Of a stretch of DNA of 6,765 nucleotides, positions 1-5,767 are shown piece after piece. Within the stretch, counting starts at the first letter, position 1, and every line of letters starts with the position of its first letter. The DNA comes from an uncultured Methylococcaceae bacterium (GTDB lineage: Bacteria > Pseudomonadota > Gammaproteobacteria > Methylococcales > Methylomonadaceae): NCBI GenBank assembly GCA_903873045.1, contig CAIQND010000584.1:1-6765 (forward strand), in the 5' to 3' direction. A program made the position numbers and the translations under genes. Below the pieces are notes generated by a model. It was not told the origin of the DNA, did not search any database, and was given only the letters and a program-made list of their open reading frames with translations.

Positions 1-78
1 ATAAAATGGCCATCCACGTAAGTCGGGACAAGCCGCAAGGCTTAACTTTAAACTGTCCCGCCTTACGTAGGTAGCCTA
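1..78. repeat. intergenic inverted repeat downstream of the TPR-like gene
   Basis: An imperfect palindrome pairs 16-30 (ACGTAAGTCGGGACA) with 54-68 (TGTCCCGCCTTACGT); 14 of 15 positions match. The 23-nt loop contains a smaller hairpin, AAGCC-GCAA-GGCTT at 30-43. It lies just after the stop of the last minus-strand gene in view. It could act as a terminator, an mRNA 3' stabiliser or a REP-type repeat. There is no T-tract directly after the stem on the minus strand, so a classical intrinsic terminator is not well supported. The rest of the operon presumably continues beyond position 1. Confidence 0.55.
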
Positions 79-576
79 TTATTCAGACTTTCGTTTAACA
101 ACCAATTCCAGCAAGCCTTTTGCACCGATTCGGTCTTTGTTGTCCAAGCCCACCAGTTTTTCAAAAATGTGCTGACTTTCATCCAGGTTATTTAAACGCA
201 TGTTTAAAAAACCGACCGCTTTTAAGGTAAACAGATACAACCTGACTTGTGTTAATAAATCGGTCGGGGCACTGGTAAGGTGGCTTTGTTGCAACTCCCG
301 CCAATCTTCGGGAAATGCTATCAACGGCCTAATGACTGCCAAGGCTTTAAGGGTTGCACACAACGCTTCTTCCAAGCGATGTTGGTAATAGTAAAAACGG
401 TTTAAGGCAACCAATACGTTTAACGATTCAGGCGCAAGAAAATACGCTTTTAGTAACGGTAGTTCAGATTCGCCCGTCGCATAATTTTCTGCGGCAGTGG
501 CTATCATTTCTTTAACGCCTTCGGTATCCGGTTCATCAAAATACAAACCTTGCGCTTCAAAATCCAGGAGATCCAT
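79..576 (-). CDS. TPR-like nif-associated protein, function unknown
   Basis: This encodes 165 aa. The sequence reads as a small all-helical, tetratricopeptide-like protein. One helix pair spans about residues 42-82 (SLNVLVALNRFYYYQHRLEE followed by an Ala-rich helix). A second spans about 112-150, with the TPR-like spacing GFLNMRLNNLDESQHIFEK. No signal peptide, membrane segment or metal-binding motif is visible, so it is probably a cytosolic protein-protein interaction factor. The ATG at 576 abuts the cysE stop exactly (TAAATG). Its Shine-Dalgarno GAGG lies inside the last cysE codons, six bases upstream, which strongly implies translational coupling and settles the start. A role in nitrogenase assembly or cysteine supply is inferred only from operon position; I do not recognise a named family. 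Confidence 0.82.
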   Translation of the reverse strand: MDLLDFEAQGLYFDEPDTEGVKEMIATAAENYATGESELPLLKAYFLAPESLNVLVALNRFYYYQHRLEEALCATLKALAVIRPLIAFPEDWRELQQSHLTSAPTDLLTQVRLYLFTLKAVGFLNMRLNNLDESQHIFEKLVGLDNKDRIGAKGLLELVVKRKSE

Positions 577-1368
577 TTAAATCCTCATTGCCGGTTTTAC
601 CGGACTTTCAGTTCGGGGAACACACACACTTTCCGCTTCACAATGATCACAATGTTCATCAATCGGTGTTTTATTGAACTGGTTTTGCTTGGCTTCCAGT
701 TCATCAATCCGGTCAATCAGACAAGAGATAGCCTTGCCAACGGGGTCAGAAATCAAATGGTGATTCAGGTCAATGCCTTTCGGGTTTTGTATTTGCGTCC
801 CTTTACTTTGCACAACACGTCCGGGAATACCCACCACCGTACAGCAGGGCGGCACATCTTTAACCACCACTGAATTAGCGCCTACCCGCACGTTGTTACC
901 CAAGGTAACTGCCCCAAGCACTTTGGCACCCGACCCCACCAGCACATTATTACCCAGTGTTGGATGGCGTTTTTCTTTGTTCCAAGTGGTGCCGCCCAAG
1001 GTTACGCCATGATATAAAGTCACATCGTTACCAATCTCGGTGGTCTCGCCAATCACCACGCCCAGTGCGTGGTCAATAAACAAACGCCTGCCAATGGTCG
1101 CGCCTGGATGAATTTCAACATTCGTCAATAGCCGGGTAAACGCAGCTAAAATCCTGGCGGTCAATTTCCAGTTTGCTTTCCATAACCGGTGACTGATTCG
1201 ATGCATTAGCACCGCATGGACACCCGAATAGGTCAGTAATATTTCCCAGACATTGTGTGCAGCGGGATCACGACCAAAAACACAGTAGATATCTTCATGC
1301 CATTGGGCTAGAAAACTTTGCGGTGCTTCTGTCCGGTTTTTTACCTTATCTGACATGACCATAACCAT
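577..1368 (-). CDS. cysE: serine O-acetyltransferase (nif-linked CysE)
   Basis: This cytosolic enzyme transfers acetyl from acetyl-CoA to L-serine, giving O-acetylserine for cysteine synthesis. In nif operons (as with A. vinelandii cysE1) it raises the cysteine pool that feeds NifS. The 263-aa product has a short N-terminal helical region (about 15-80). A left-handed beta-helix of hexapeptide repeats follows (about 84-185), with EIHPGATIGRRLFIDHALG (catalytic Asp99-His100 region), GVVIGETTEIG, LYHGVTLGGT and the closing VVGIPGRVV. The ATG at 1368 has a GGGAG seven bases upstream; downstream ATGs encoding Met3 and Met5 are possible but poorer starts. An unusual C-terminal extension carries Cys240, Cys243 and Cys249 (CDHCEAESVC), a possible metal-binding or redox patch. 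The 48-aa ORF ends 43 bp upstream, and the stop touches the next gene's ATG. Confidence 0.95.
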   Translation of the reverse strand: MVMVMSDKVKNRTEAPQSFLAQWHEDIYCVFGRDPAAHNVWEILLTYSGVHAVLMHRISHRLWKANWKLTARILAAFTRLLTNVEIHPGATIGRRLFIDHALGVVIGETTEIGNDVTLYHGVTLGGTTWNKEKRHPTLGNNVLVGSGAKVLGAVTLGNNVRVGANSVVVKDVPPCCTVVGIPGRVVQSKGTQIQNPKGIDLNHHLISDPVGKAISCLIDRIDELEAKQNQFNKTPIDEHCDHCEAESVCVPRTESPVKPAMRI

Positions 1369-1411
1369 TTTTATGCTCCCGTTAAGCGTGCGGGTGTTTT
1401 GGTTTGCAAAA

Positions 1412-1558
1412 TTAATTTAAGCTCCAACCGGCGTTTCCCAGTGTCGGTGGGCCGGGTATTCTAAAAAAAGACCCCGGAAAGCGATCGTCTTGATCCGGTA
1501 TTTCCACCAATTCTTTGACTTCCGGTTGGCATGACTCTAATTCGTTCTGTTCGTTCAT
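1412..1558 (-). CDS. 48-aa acidic small protein between nifV and cysE, unknown
   Basis: A 48-codon ORF runs from ATG at 1558 to TAA at 1412-1414. It lies 14 bp after the nifV stop and 43 bp before cysE, with AGGA nine bases upstream of the start. The protein begins MNEQNELESCQPEVKELVEI and ends GPPTLGNAGWSLN. The N-terminal half is strongly acidic (nine Asp/Glu against one Lys and two Arg overall). The C-terminal half is rich in Pro and Gly (FPGS, RIPGPP), with a single Cys10 and a single Trp45. There is no membrane segment or signal peptide. Tight spacing, a ribosome binding site and co-directional placement inside the operon argue that it is translated. I do not recognise the family. An acidic, partly disordered nitrogenase accessory peptide is one possibility, but no function can be assigned from sequence alone. 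Confidence 0.6.
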   Translation of the reverse strand: MNEQNELESCQPEVKELVEIPDQDDRFPGSFFRIPGPPTLGNAGWSLN

Positions 1559-1572
1559 GTTGAATTGTCCTG

Positions 1573-2697
1573 TTAAAGGTTTTGATGAAAAAGAGTTAAA
1601 TCTTCAGTTTTGGGTGACTGTTTTGTATCACTGACAAAAAGCCGGACTTGAGCCAATAATTTTTGTGCCTGTAAGCGATTAACTGCTATGCCTATTTGTT
1701 TATAAGCATGAATAACACCTTGAGTACCCGAATGTTTGCCCAGCACCAGTTGATGACAACGCCCTACGATGGCAGGATCAACCCCTTGATAATTATTAGG
1801 GTCTTTTAACAGACCATCGACATGAATACCGGCTTCATGGCTAAATACATTTTTACCAATCAAGCTTTTTCGACTGCCAATGGCATCACCGGAGGCACGG
1901 GCAACGTGTTCGGACAGCAAAGGAAAATTCTGTAGTGAAATGCCCGTTTCAAAGCCATACAATTGTTTTAAGCCAACCACCACTTCTTCCAAGGCGGCAT
2001 TGCCCGCGCGTTCACCCAAGCCATTAACCGTTGTGTTGACATGCGTTGCACCGGCCAACGCTGCTGCCAGCGTATTGGCAGTCGCCAGTCCCAAATCATC
2101 ATGGGCGTGCATTTCAATTTCCAGATCTGTTGCTGCCCGTAATTTTTTGATGGTTTCAAATACCCCAAACGGTTCCATAATGCCCACGGTATCAGCGAAA
2201 CGAATTCTGCTGGCACCCGCTTGTTGTGCCGTTTCAGCCATACGTAGCAAGAAATCCACGTCTGCTCGCGACGCATCTTCCATGCCTACGCATACGTCCA
2301 ACCCCAAGCTTCGTGCTTCCTGCACACAGCTGGTAATGGTGCTTAATACCCACTGCCGACTTTGTTTAAGCTTGTGTTGAATATGCTGGTCGGAGGCGGA
2401 AATCGATAAATCGATTTTATGCACATTCAATCCCAAACAGGCCTGTAAATCATCTCGGCGCATTCTTGACCAGACCAACAAGCTTACAGGCAATCTTAAC
2501 GCGGCAATGGCTTTGATTTCATCCCGTTCAATGGCACCCATGGCCGGAATGCCTATCTCCAATTCCTGCACACCCAAGCCCGCCAGTTGTGTTGCAATCG
2601 CCAGTTTTTCGGTTAGCGAAAAGGCAACGCCAGCGGATTGCTCGCCATCCCGAAGAGTCGTGTCGTCAATGATAATGGTGCGGTTTTGAGATTTCAT
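1573..2697 (-). CDS. nifV: homocitrate synthase NifV
   Basis: NifV condenses acetyl-CoA with 2-oxoglutarate to make (R)-homocitrate, the organic ligand of the nitrogenase FeMo-cofactor. The 374-aa length is typical of NifV and short relative to LeuA isopropylmalate synthases, with no regulatory C-terminal domain. Visible signatures of the LeuA/NifV TIM-barrel family are DDTTLRDGEQ (11-20, with Arg16, Asp17 and Glu19), the metal-binding HAHDDLGLA (His197, His199), NGLGERAGNA (225-234) and FSHEAGIHVDG (285-295). The nif context favours homocitrate over isopropylmalate or citramalate synthase activity. The ATG at 2697 has only a close, weak GGTGAG ahead of it, so translation may be modest. A MITE-like element separates this gene from nifS, and the 48-aa ORF follows 14 bp after its stop. 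Confidence 0.96.
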   Translation of the reverse strand: MKSQNRTIIIDDTTLRDGEQSAGVAFSLTEKLAIATQLAGLGVQELEIGIPAMGAIERDEIKAIAALRLPVSLLVWSRMRRDDLQACLGLNVHKIDLSISASDQHIQHKLKQSRQWVLSTITSCVQEARSLGLDVCVGMEDASRADVDFLLRMAETAQQAGASRIRFADTVGIMEPFGVFETIKKLRAATDLEIEMHAHDDLGLATANTLAAALAGATHVNTTVNGLGERAGNAALEEVVVGLKQLYGFETGISLQNFPLLSEHVARASGDAIGSRKSLIGKNVFSHEAGIHVDGLLKDPNNYQGVDPAIVGRCHQLVLGKHSGTQGVIHAYKQIGIAVNRLQAQKLLAQVRLFVSDTKQSPKTEDLTLFHQNL

Positions 2698-2732
2698 AAC
2701 TCACCGTAGGGTACGCTGCGCAGGATTTATGG

Positions 2733-2867
2733 GTTCGGTTGTAAGTATTCAAGCCCCCTCGCTATGCTCTCCCCCTTTGGAAAAGGGGGATTGAGGGGGA
2801 TTTATCTAATAAAATCTCCCCTAACCCCTCTTTGTTAAAGAGGGGGGACTGAATAAGTAGTTCGGTT
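2733..2867. repeat. 8-bp target-site duplication flanking MITE copy A
   Basis: GTTCGGTT occurs at 2733-2740 and again at 2860-2867, exactly bracketing the element at 2741-2859. Direct repeats of this size are the usual scar of transposition. The last G of the element's right end could instead belong to the duplication, giving a 7-bp alternative. Confidence 0.7.
2741..2859 (+). mobile_element. MITE-like element, copy A (nifS/nifV gap)
   Basis: This 119-bp non-coding element begins GTAAGTATTCA and ends TGAATAAGTA, which are imperfect terminal inverted repeats. Its core (about 2769-2856) is nearly identical to the reverse complement of the element at 5069-5171, with one substitution and one 1-bp indel over roughly 88 bp. 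Copy A carries about 16 extra bases just inside its left end (2752-2768). Two strong hairpins are encoded: CCCCCTTT/AAAGGGGG-like around 2771-2789 and CCCCTCTTT-GTT-AAAGAGGGG around 2825-2845. No ORF is present, so movement would need a transposase supplied in trans. Placed inside the operon, its hairpins could attenuate read-through into nifV or set an mRNA processing site; that effect is inference. Confidence 0.78.
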
Positions 2868-2890
2868 TAAAACGGTGGCTAAAGCACCAT

Positions 2891-4102
2891 CTACGCATAA
2901 GTCGGTGCAAACGCTTTTTCAGGATCAGCAACCGGGCCGTCACCTTCCCAATACGGTGATAATTTACGTAACTTGGCAACGATTCCTGGCATCACTTTTA
3001 ACACCTCATCAACTTCCGACATAGAGTTGTAGCGCGAAAATGAAAAACGAATGGTGCCGTGTGCGGCGGTGTAAGGAATGTCCATGGCCCGCATCACATG
3101 CGAAGGTTCCAATGAACCTGACGTACACGCCGACCCACTGGAGGCTGCAATGCCGGCCTTGTTTAACAACATCAAAATTGATTCGCCTTCGATATATTCA
3201 AAGGCAATGTCAGTGGTGTTGGGCAAACGGTTGTACATATCGCCGGTGACAAAACAATGCGGAATCTGTTCAGTGAGGCCACGCTCAAGACGATCACGCA
3301 TGGCTTTAACAATGGTATTTTCATACTCGATGTACTCTAACGCCAGCTCACAAGCTTTTCCCAAACCGACAATGGATGCACTGTTTTCTGTGCCTGCCCG
3401 TCTGCCACGTTCTTGATGTCCGCCGCGTAACAAAGGACGATAACGGGTGCCGCGACGCAAGTACAAAACACCAATGCCTTTGGGCGCATGTAACTTATGC
3501 CCGGATATTGACAGCATATCTATTTTGGTGTCTTGCAGCATCATGGGGATCTTGCCGACCGCCTGCACCGCATCGGTATGAAACATCACGCCCGCTGCGT
3601 TAGCCATATCCGCCATTTCGGCAACCGGAAAAATAGTGCCGGTTTCATTGTTCGCCCACATTACCGTGACTAGCGCGACTTGATCGGATAATAATTTTTG
3701 ATAGGCAGCCAGGTTCAAGCGACCGGCTTTGTCAACCGGCATTCTATGAATGGTGTAACCCTCTTTTTCAAGCATGTCACACACGCTTAAAATGGCCGGA
3801 TGTTCCACGATGGTAGTGATGATTTCTTTCTTGTTCGGCTGGGCTTTAATTGCGGAAAGTATGGCGGTTGAATTGGATTCAGTCCCGCAGGAGGTAAAGA
3901 TAATTTCAGAATCATGCTCACAACCAATCAGTGCCTGAACTTGTTGGCGGGCATGTTTAAGCCCTTTTGCCACACCATCGGCAAATTTATGGATAGATGA
4001 GGGGTTGCCGTATTGTTCCAAAAAATAAGGAATCATCACATCAACAACGGCATGATCAACCTTGGTGGTGGCATTATTATCCAGGTAAATATCTTTCATC
4101 AT
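2891..4102 (-). CDS. nifS: cysteine desulfurase NifS
   Basis: NifS is a PLP enzyme that converts L-cysteine to alanine and passes the persulfide sulfur to NifU for nitrogenase Fe-S cluster assembly. The 403-aa product shows the class-V aminotransferase fold landmarks. These are YLDNNATT (6-13), EHPA with the PLP-stacking His101, NNETGT (151-156), HTDAVQ (175-180) and SGHKLHAPKG with the PLP Schiff-base Lys203. RRAGTEN (234-240) and the active-site loop SSGSACTSGSLEPSHV with catalytic Cys326 follow. The short loop is typical of group I (NifS/IscS) enzymes. The start overlaps the nifU stop by 4 bp (ATGA). A second ATG at 4099 has better spacing from the GAGG at about 4107-4110 and would give 402 aa, so the true start may be 4099. 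Coupled translation with nifU fits their one-to-one partnership. Confidence 0.97.
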   Translation of the reverse strand: MMKDIYLDNNATTKVDHAVVDVMIPYFLEQYGNPSSIHKFADGVAKGLKHARQQVQALIGCEHDSEIIFTSCGTESNSTAILSAIKAQPNKKEIITTIVEHPAILSVCDMLEKEGYTIHRMPVDKAGRLNLAAYQKLLSDQVALVTVMWANNETGTIFPVAEMADMANAAGVMFHTDAVQAVGKIPMMLQDTKIDMLSISGHKLHAPKGIGVLYLRRGTRYRPLLRGGHQERGRRAGTENSASIVGLGKACELALEYIEYENTIVKAMRDRLERGLTEQIPHCFVTGDMYNRLPNTTDIAFEYIEGESILMLLNKAGIAASSGSACTSGSLEPSHVMRAMDIPYTAAHGTIRFSFSRYNSMSEVDEVLKVMPGIVAKLRKLSPYWEGDGPVADPEKAFAPTYA

Positions 4103-5004
4103 GCCACCTCAATATTGACTAACTTTTTCATTTCGGAGGCGGGTACCACTTTGATAAATTCGCCCATCACTTCCATTAAACGTTGTTGAATACCGGCAAT
4201 AGTCATCGCCGCCATTTGGCAACCGTTACAGGCACCGGTCATATTGACATAAGCGATATTACCAAGCACTTCAACCAGTTCTACATCGCCGCCATCCGCC
4301 ATCAATGCCGGTCTTAACGAGTCTAAAACCATCTCGATTTTTTTGATGCGTTGCAGGTTGGTTAGCGGCACTTTAACGGCAGCGATTTTTGCAGGCGTTT
4401 CCACAGAAGCCGCTATTGGGTCAAATTTTTCGCCTTTTTCGGTCAACACTTTTTCCAAAATAGCTTCAATGTCTTCGTGACAAGCCGCGCAACCACCGCC
4501 CGCTTTGGTAAAATTGGTCACATCTTCAACCGTGCGCAATTTATTGGCCCAAACCATTTCTTCAATCATCACGGCATCAATCGCAAAACATTTACAGATT
4601 AACGCGCCTTCTTCATGATCATCTGTCCACACTTCACCGCGATAATTCGCTATCGCCGCTTGCAACGCTTCACGCCCCATCACGGAACAGTGCATTTTTT
4701 CAGGCGGTAAGCCTTCCAGTTGATCGGCAATATCCTGATTGGTCACCTTTGCCGCTTCATCCAGCGTCATGCCTTTAATAATTTCAGTCAGCACCGAAGA
4801 TGAGGCAATCGCTGAACCGCAACCAAACGTTTGAAAACCCGCTTCAAGGATAATTTCACTATCATCATCAACCTTCAAGGTCAGTCGTAAGGCATCGCCG
4901 CAACTGATTGAACCGACTTCGCCGGTTGCATTGGCATCAACAACGGCACCTGCATTTTTAGGATTAAAAAAATGCTCTTTTACTTTGTCTGAATAGTCCC
5001 ACAT
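4099..5004 (-). CDS. nifU: NifU Fe-S cluster assembly scaffold
   Basis: NifU is the scaffold on which [2Fe-2S] and [4Fe-4S] clusters are built with sulfur from NifS and delivered to nitrogenase components. All three modules are present in 301 aa. The N-terminal IscU-like domain has Cys35, Cys62 and Cys106. The central permanent [2Fe-2S] ferredoxin-like domain has Cys137, Cys139 (CKC), Cys172 and Cys175 (GGGCAAC). The C-terminal Nfu domain has Cys259-x-x-Cys262 (GACNGCQMA). The first seven cysteine positions match the A. vinelandii NifU numbering. A low-complexity Ala/Val/Lys linker (about 195-213) separates the last two modules. The ATG at 5004 has GAGG eight bases upstream. The iscA-nifU gap of about 240 bp is unusually long for this operon because it contains a palindrome and a MITE-like insertion. 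Confidence 0.98.
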   Translation of the reverse strand: MWDYSDKVKEHFFNPKNAGAVVDANATGEVGSISCGDALRLTLKVDDDSEIILEAGFQTFGCGSAIASSSVLTEIIKGMTLDEAAKVTNQDIADQLEGLPPEKMHCSVMGREALQAAIANYRGEVWTDDHEEGALICKCFAIDAVMIEEMVWANKLRTVEDVTNFTKAGGGCAACHEDIEAILEKVLTEKGEKFDPIAASVETPAKIAAVKVPLTNLQRIKKIEMVLDSLRPALMADGGDVELVEVLGNIAYVNMTGACNGCQMAAMTIAGIQQRLMEVMGEFIKVVPASEMKKLVNIEVA

Positions 5005-5030
5005 GGCTTTATCCTCGGAGTTGGTTGTAG

Positions 5031-5059
5031 GTTGGGTTAGGCGGCAGCCTTAACCCAAC
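5031..5059. repeat. REP-like hairpin in the nifU leader
   Basis: GTTGGGTTAGGC (5031-5042) pairs with GCCTTAACCCAAC (5047-5059), leaving a GGCA loop and one bulged base. The hairpin starts 26 bp upstream of the nifU ATG and ends one base before the direct repeat of the adjacent MITE-like element. It resembles the short GGGTTA-type intergenic palindromes scattered through many environmental genomes. It may shape the 5' end of a processed nifU transcript. Confidence 0.6.
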
Positions 5060-5060
5060 T

Positions 5061-5179
5061 GATTCGATGTAATTATTCAGTCCCCCTCTTTAACAAAGAG
5101 GGGTTAGGGGAGATTTTATTAGATAAATCCCCCTCAATCCCCCTTTTTCAAAGGGGGAGGTGAATAATTACGATTCGAT
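5061..5179. repeat. 8-bp target-site duplication flanking MITE copy B
   Basis: GATTCGAT occurs at 5061-5068 and at 5172-5179, exactly bracketing the element at 5069-5171. The flanking bases differ on each side, so the repeat is exactly 8 bp. The sequence differs from the GTTCGGTT duplication of copy A, as expected for separate insertion events. Confidence 0.78.
5069..5171 (-). mobile_element. MITE-like element, copy B (iscA/nifU gap)
   Basis: This 103-bp non-coding element has perfect 11-bp terminal inverted repeats: GTAATTATTCA at 5069-5079 and TGAATAATTAC at 5161-5171. Inside are two perfect hairpins. CCCCTCTTT pairs with AAAGAGGGG around a 3-nt loop (5083-5103), and CCCCCTTT pairs with AAAGGGGG around a 3-nt loop (5139-5157). 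It is the inverted counterpart of copy A at 2741-2859 and lacks that copy's 16-bp extra segment. With intact ends and an exact duplication it looks like the better-preserved copy. The hairpins fall between iscA and nifU on the operon transcript and may cause partial termination or RNA processing. Confidence 0.82.
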
Positions 5180-5186
5180 CGGTAAA

Positions 5187-5235
5187 TTTTGGGTGACGCT
5201 ATCGCTACCAAAAGCAGGCGCTTTAGGCGACCCAA
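5187..5235. repeat. degenerate palindrome after iscA
   Basis: TTGGGT (5189-5194) is complemented by ACCCAA (5230-5235). Between them AAAGC-AGGC-GCTTT (5211-5224) forms a small hairpin. It lies 11-59 bp past the iscA stop on the minus strand. It could be an eroded REP-like unit or a weak 3'-end stabiliser; there is no T-tract to make it a convincing terminator. Confidence 0.35.
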
Positions 5236-5245
5236 CCGACTTAAA

Positions 5246-5599
5246 TTAAGAACAGGGTTTTCCGGCACCTTCGGTACTGGTATTAAAAGAAGTGCCACAG
5301 GCACAACTTTTAGCGGCGTTAGGGTTGGTAAACTTAAATCCCGAGCCTTCGATACTATCAAGAAAATCGATGGACATGCCGTCAAGCATCGGCAGACTCA
5401 CCGGATCAATAAACACTTTCACCTCGCCACAATCAATAACTGTATCTTCCTGTGTGTGACTACCTTCAAGTTTTAATCCGTATTGATAACCGGAACAACC
5501 ACCGTCAGTCACTTCTATTCGTAAACCGGCCAAAGGCGTTTGGGAACCGGCAATAAACCGGCCGACAGCGGTAACGGCTTTTTCTGTTAATGTAATCAT
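5246..5599 (-). CDS. iscA: nif-specific IscA (A-type Fe-S carrier)
   Basis: This is an A-type iron-sulfur carrier of the HesB/IscA family. In Azotobacter-type clusters the copy before nifU is called IscA(nif) and can hold Fe-S clusters or iron alongside NifU. The 117-aa product begins MITLTEKAV and contains the three conserved cysteines Cys35 (DGGCSGYQYG) and Cys99/Cys101 (KSCACGTSF). The intervening DFLDSIEGSGFKFTNPNA segment is family-typical. Cys57 and a C-terminal Cys (GKPCS) are extra. The ATG at 5599 is preferred over an in-frame upstream ATG at 5626, because AGGAG lies nine bases ahead and family members start with this short ITLTEKA segment. It is the first gene after the sigma-54 promoter at 5646-5661, giving a leader of about 36 nt. 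Confidence 0.94.
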   Translation of the reverse strand: MITLTEKAVTAVGRFIAGSQTPLAGLRIEVTDGGCSGYQYGLKLEGSHTQEDTVIDCGEVKVFIDPVSLPMLDGMSIDFLDSIEGSGFKFTNPNAAKSCACGTSFNTSTEGAGKPCS

Positions 5600-5645
5600 T
5601 TTTAAGCGCTCCTGAAAGTGTGGCATCGTTCTTGTTAATACTTAT

Positions 5646-5661
5646 AGCAACCTGTATGCCA
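5646..5661 (-). promoter_or_regulatory. sigma-54 (-24/-12) promoter for the iscA-nifUSV operon
   Basis: Read on the minus strand the sequence is TGGCATACAGGTTGCT. It fits the RpoN consensus TGGCAYR-N4-TTGCW throughout, with the diagnostic GG-N10-GC spacing. Transcription would start near 5635, about 36 nt before the iscA ATG. Dependence on RpoN with the activator NifA is expected for nif operons and is supported by the upstream activator site at 5768-5783. Confidence 0.88.
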
Positions 5662-5767
5662 TTTTATTTTTTATAGGCTAAAAGCTTGTTTAATAAAGTT
5701 TTAATAAAGTCTTTGTAAACTATGAAACGATTGTAGGGCAGGTTTTAATCATACAATCAACTAACAA

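Noticed and set aside
550..873. 107-codon plus-strand open frame antisense to the end of cysE
   Set aside because: It is antisense to a well-supported gene, with no start signal and no recognisable domain.
1463..1469. Seven-T slippery run in the 48-aa ORF as a frameshift leading into cysE
   Set aside because: The cysE frame has a stop at 1417-1419 between the run and the cysE ATG, so no fusion product can be made.
1880..2380. 166-codon plus-strand open frame antisense to nifV
   Set aside because: It is an antisense shadow of a clearly identified gene, and its Ser/Ala/Pro/Lys-rich translation resembles no protein family.
3078..3416. 112-codon plus-strand open frame antisense to nifS
   Set aside because: nifS has all catalytic residues in the opposite strand here, so this frame is a by-product of its codon pattern.
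5069..5171. CRISPR array or tRNA as explanation of the repeated hairpins
   Set aside because: Only two copies exist, 2.3 kb apart and inverted, with target duplications and no spacers or cloverleaf; a mobile element explains them better.
5134..5385. 83-codon minus-strand open frame covering the MITE and the end of iscA
   Set aside because: It overlaps iscA in another frame and reads through repeat sequence; the translation has low-complexity Leu/Pro/Val runs and no ribosome binding site.
5755..5767. Possible IHF site (AATCAA start of the consensus)
   Set aside because: The first half fits but the TTR half does not, so only general A/T richness can be claimed.
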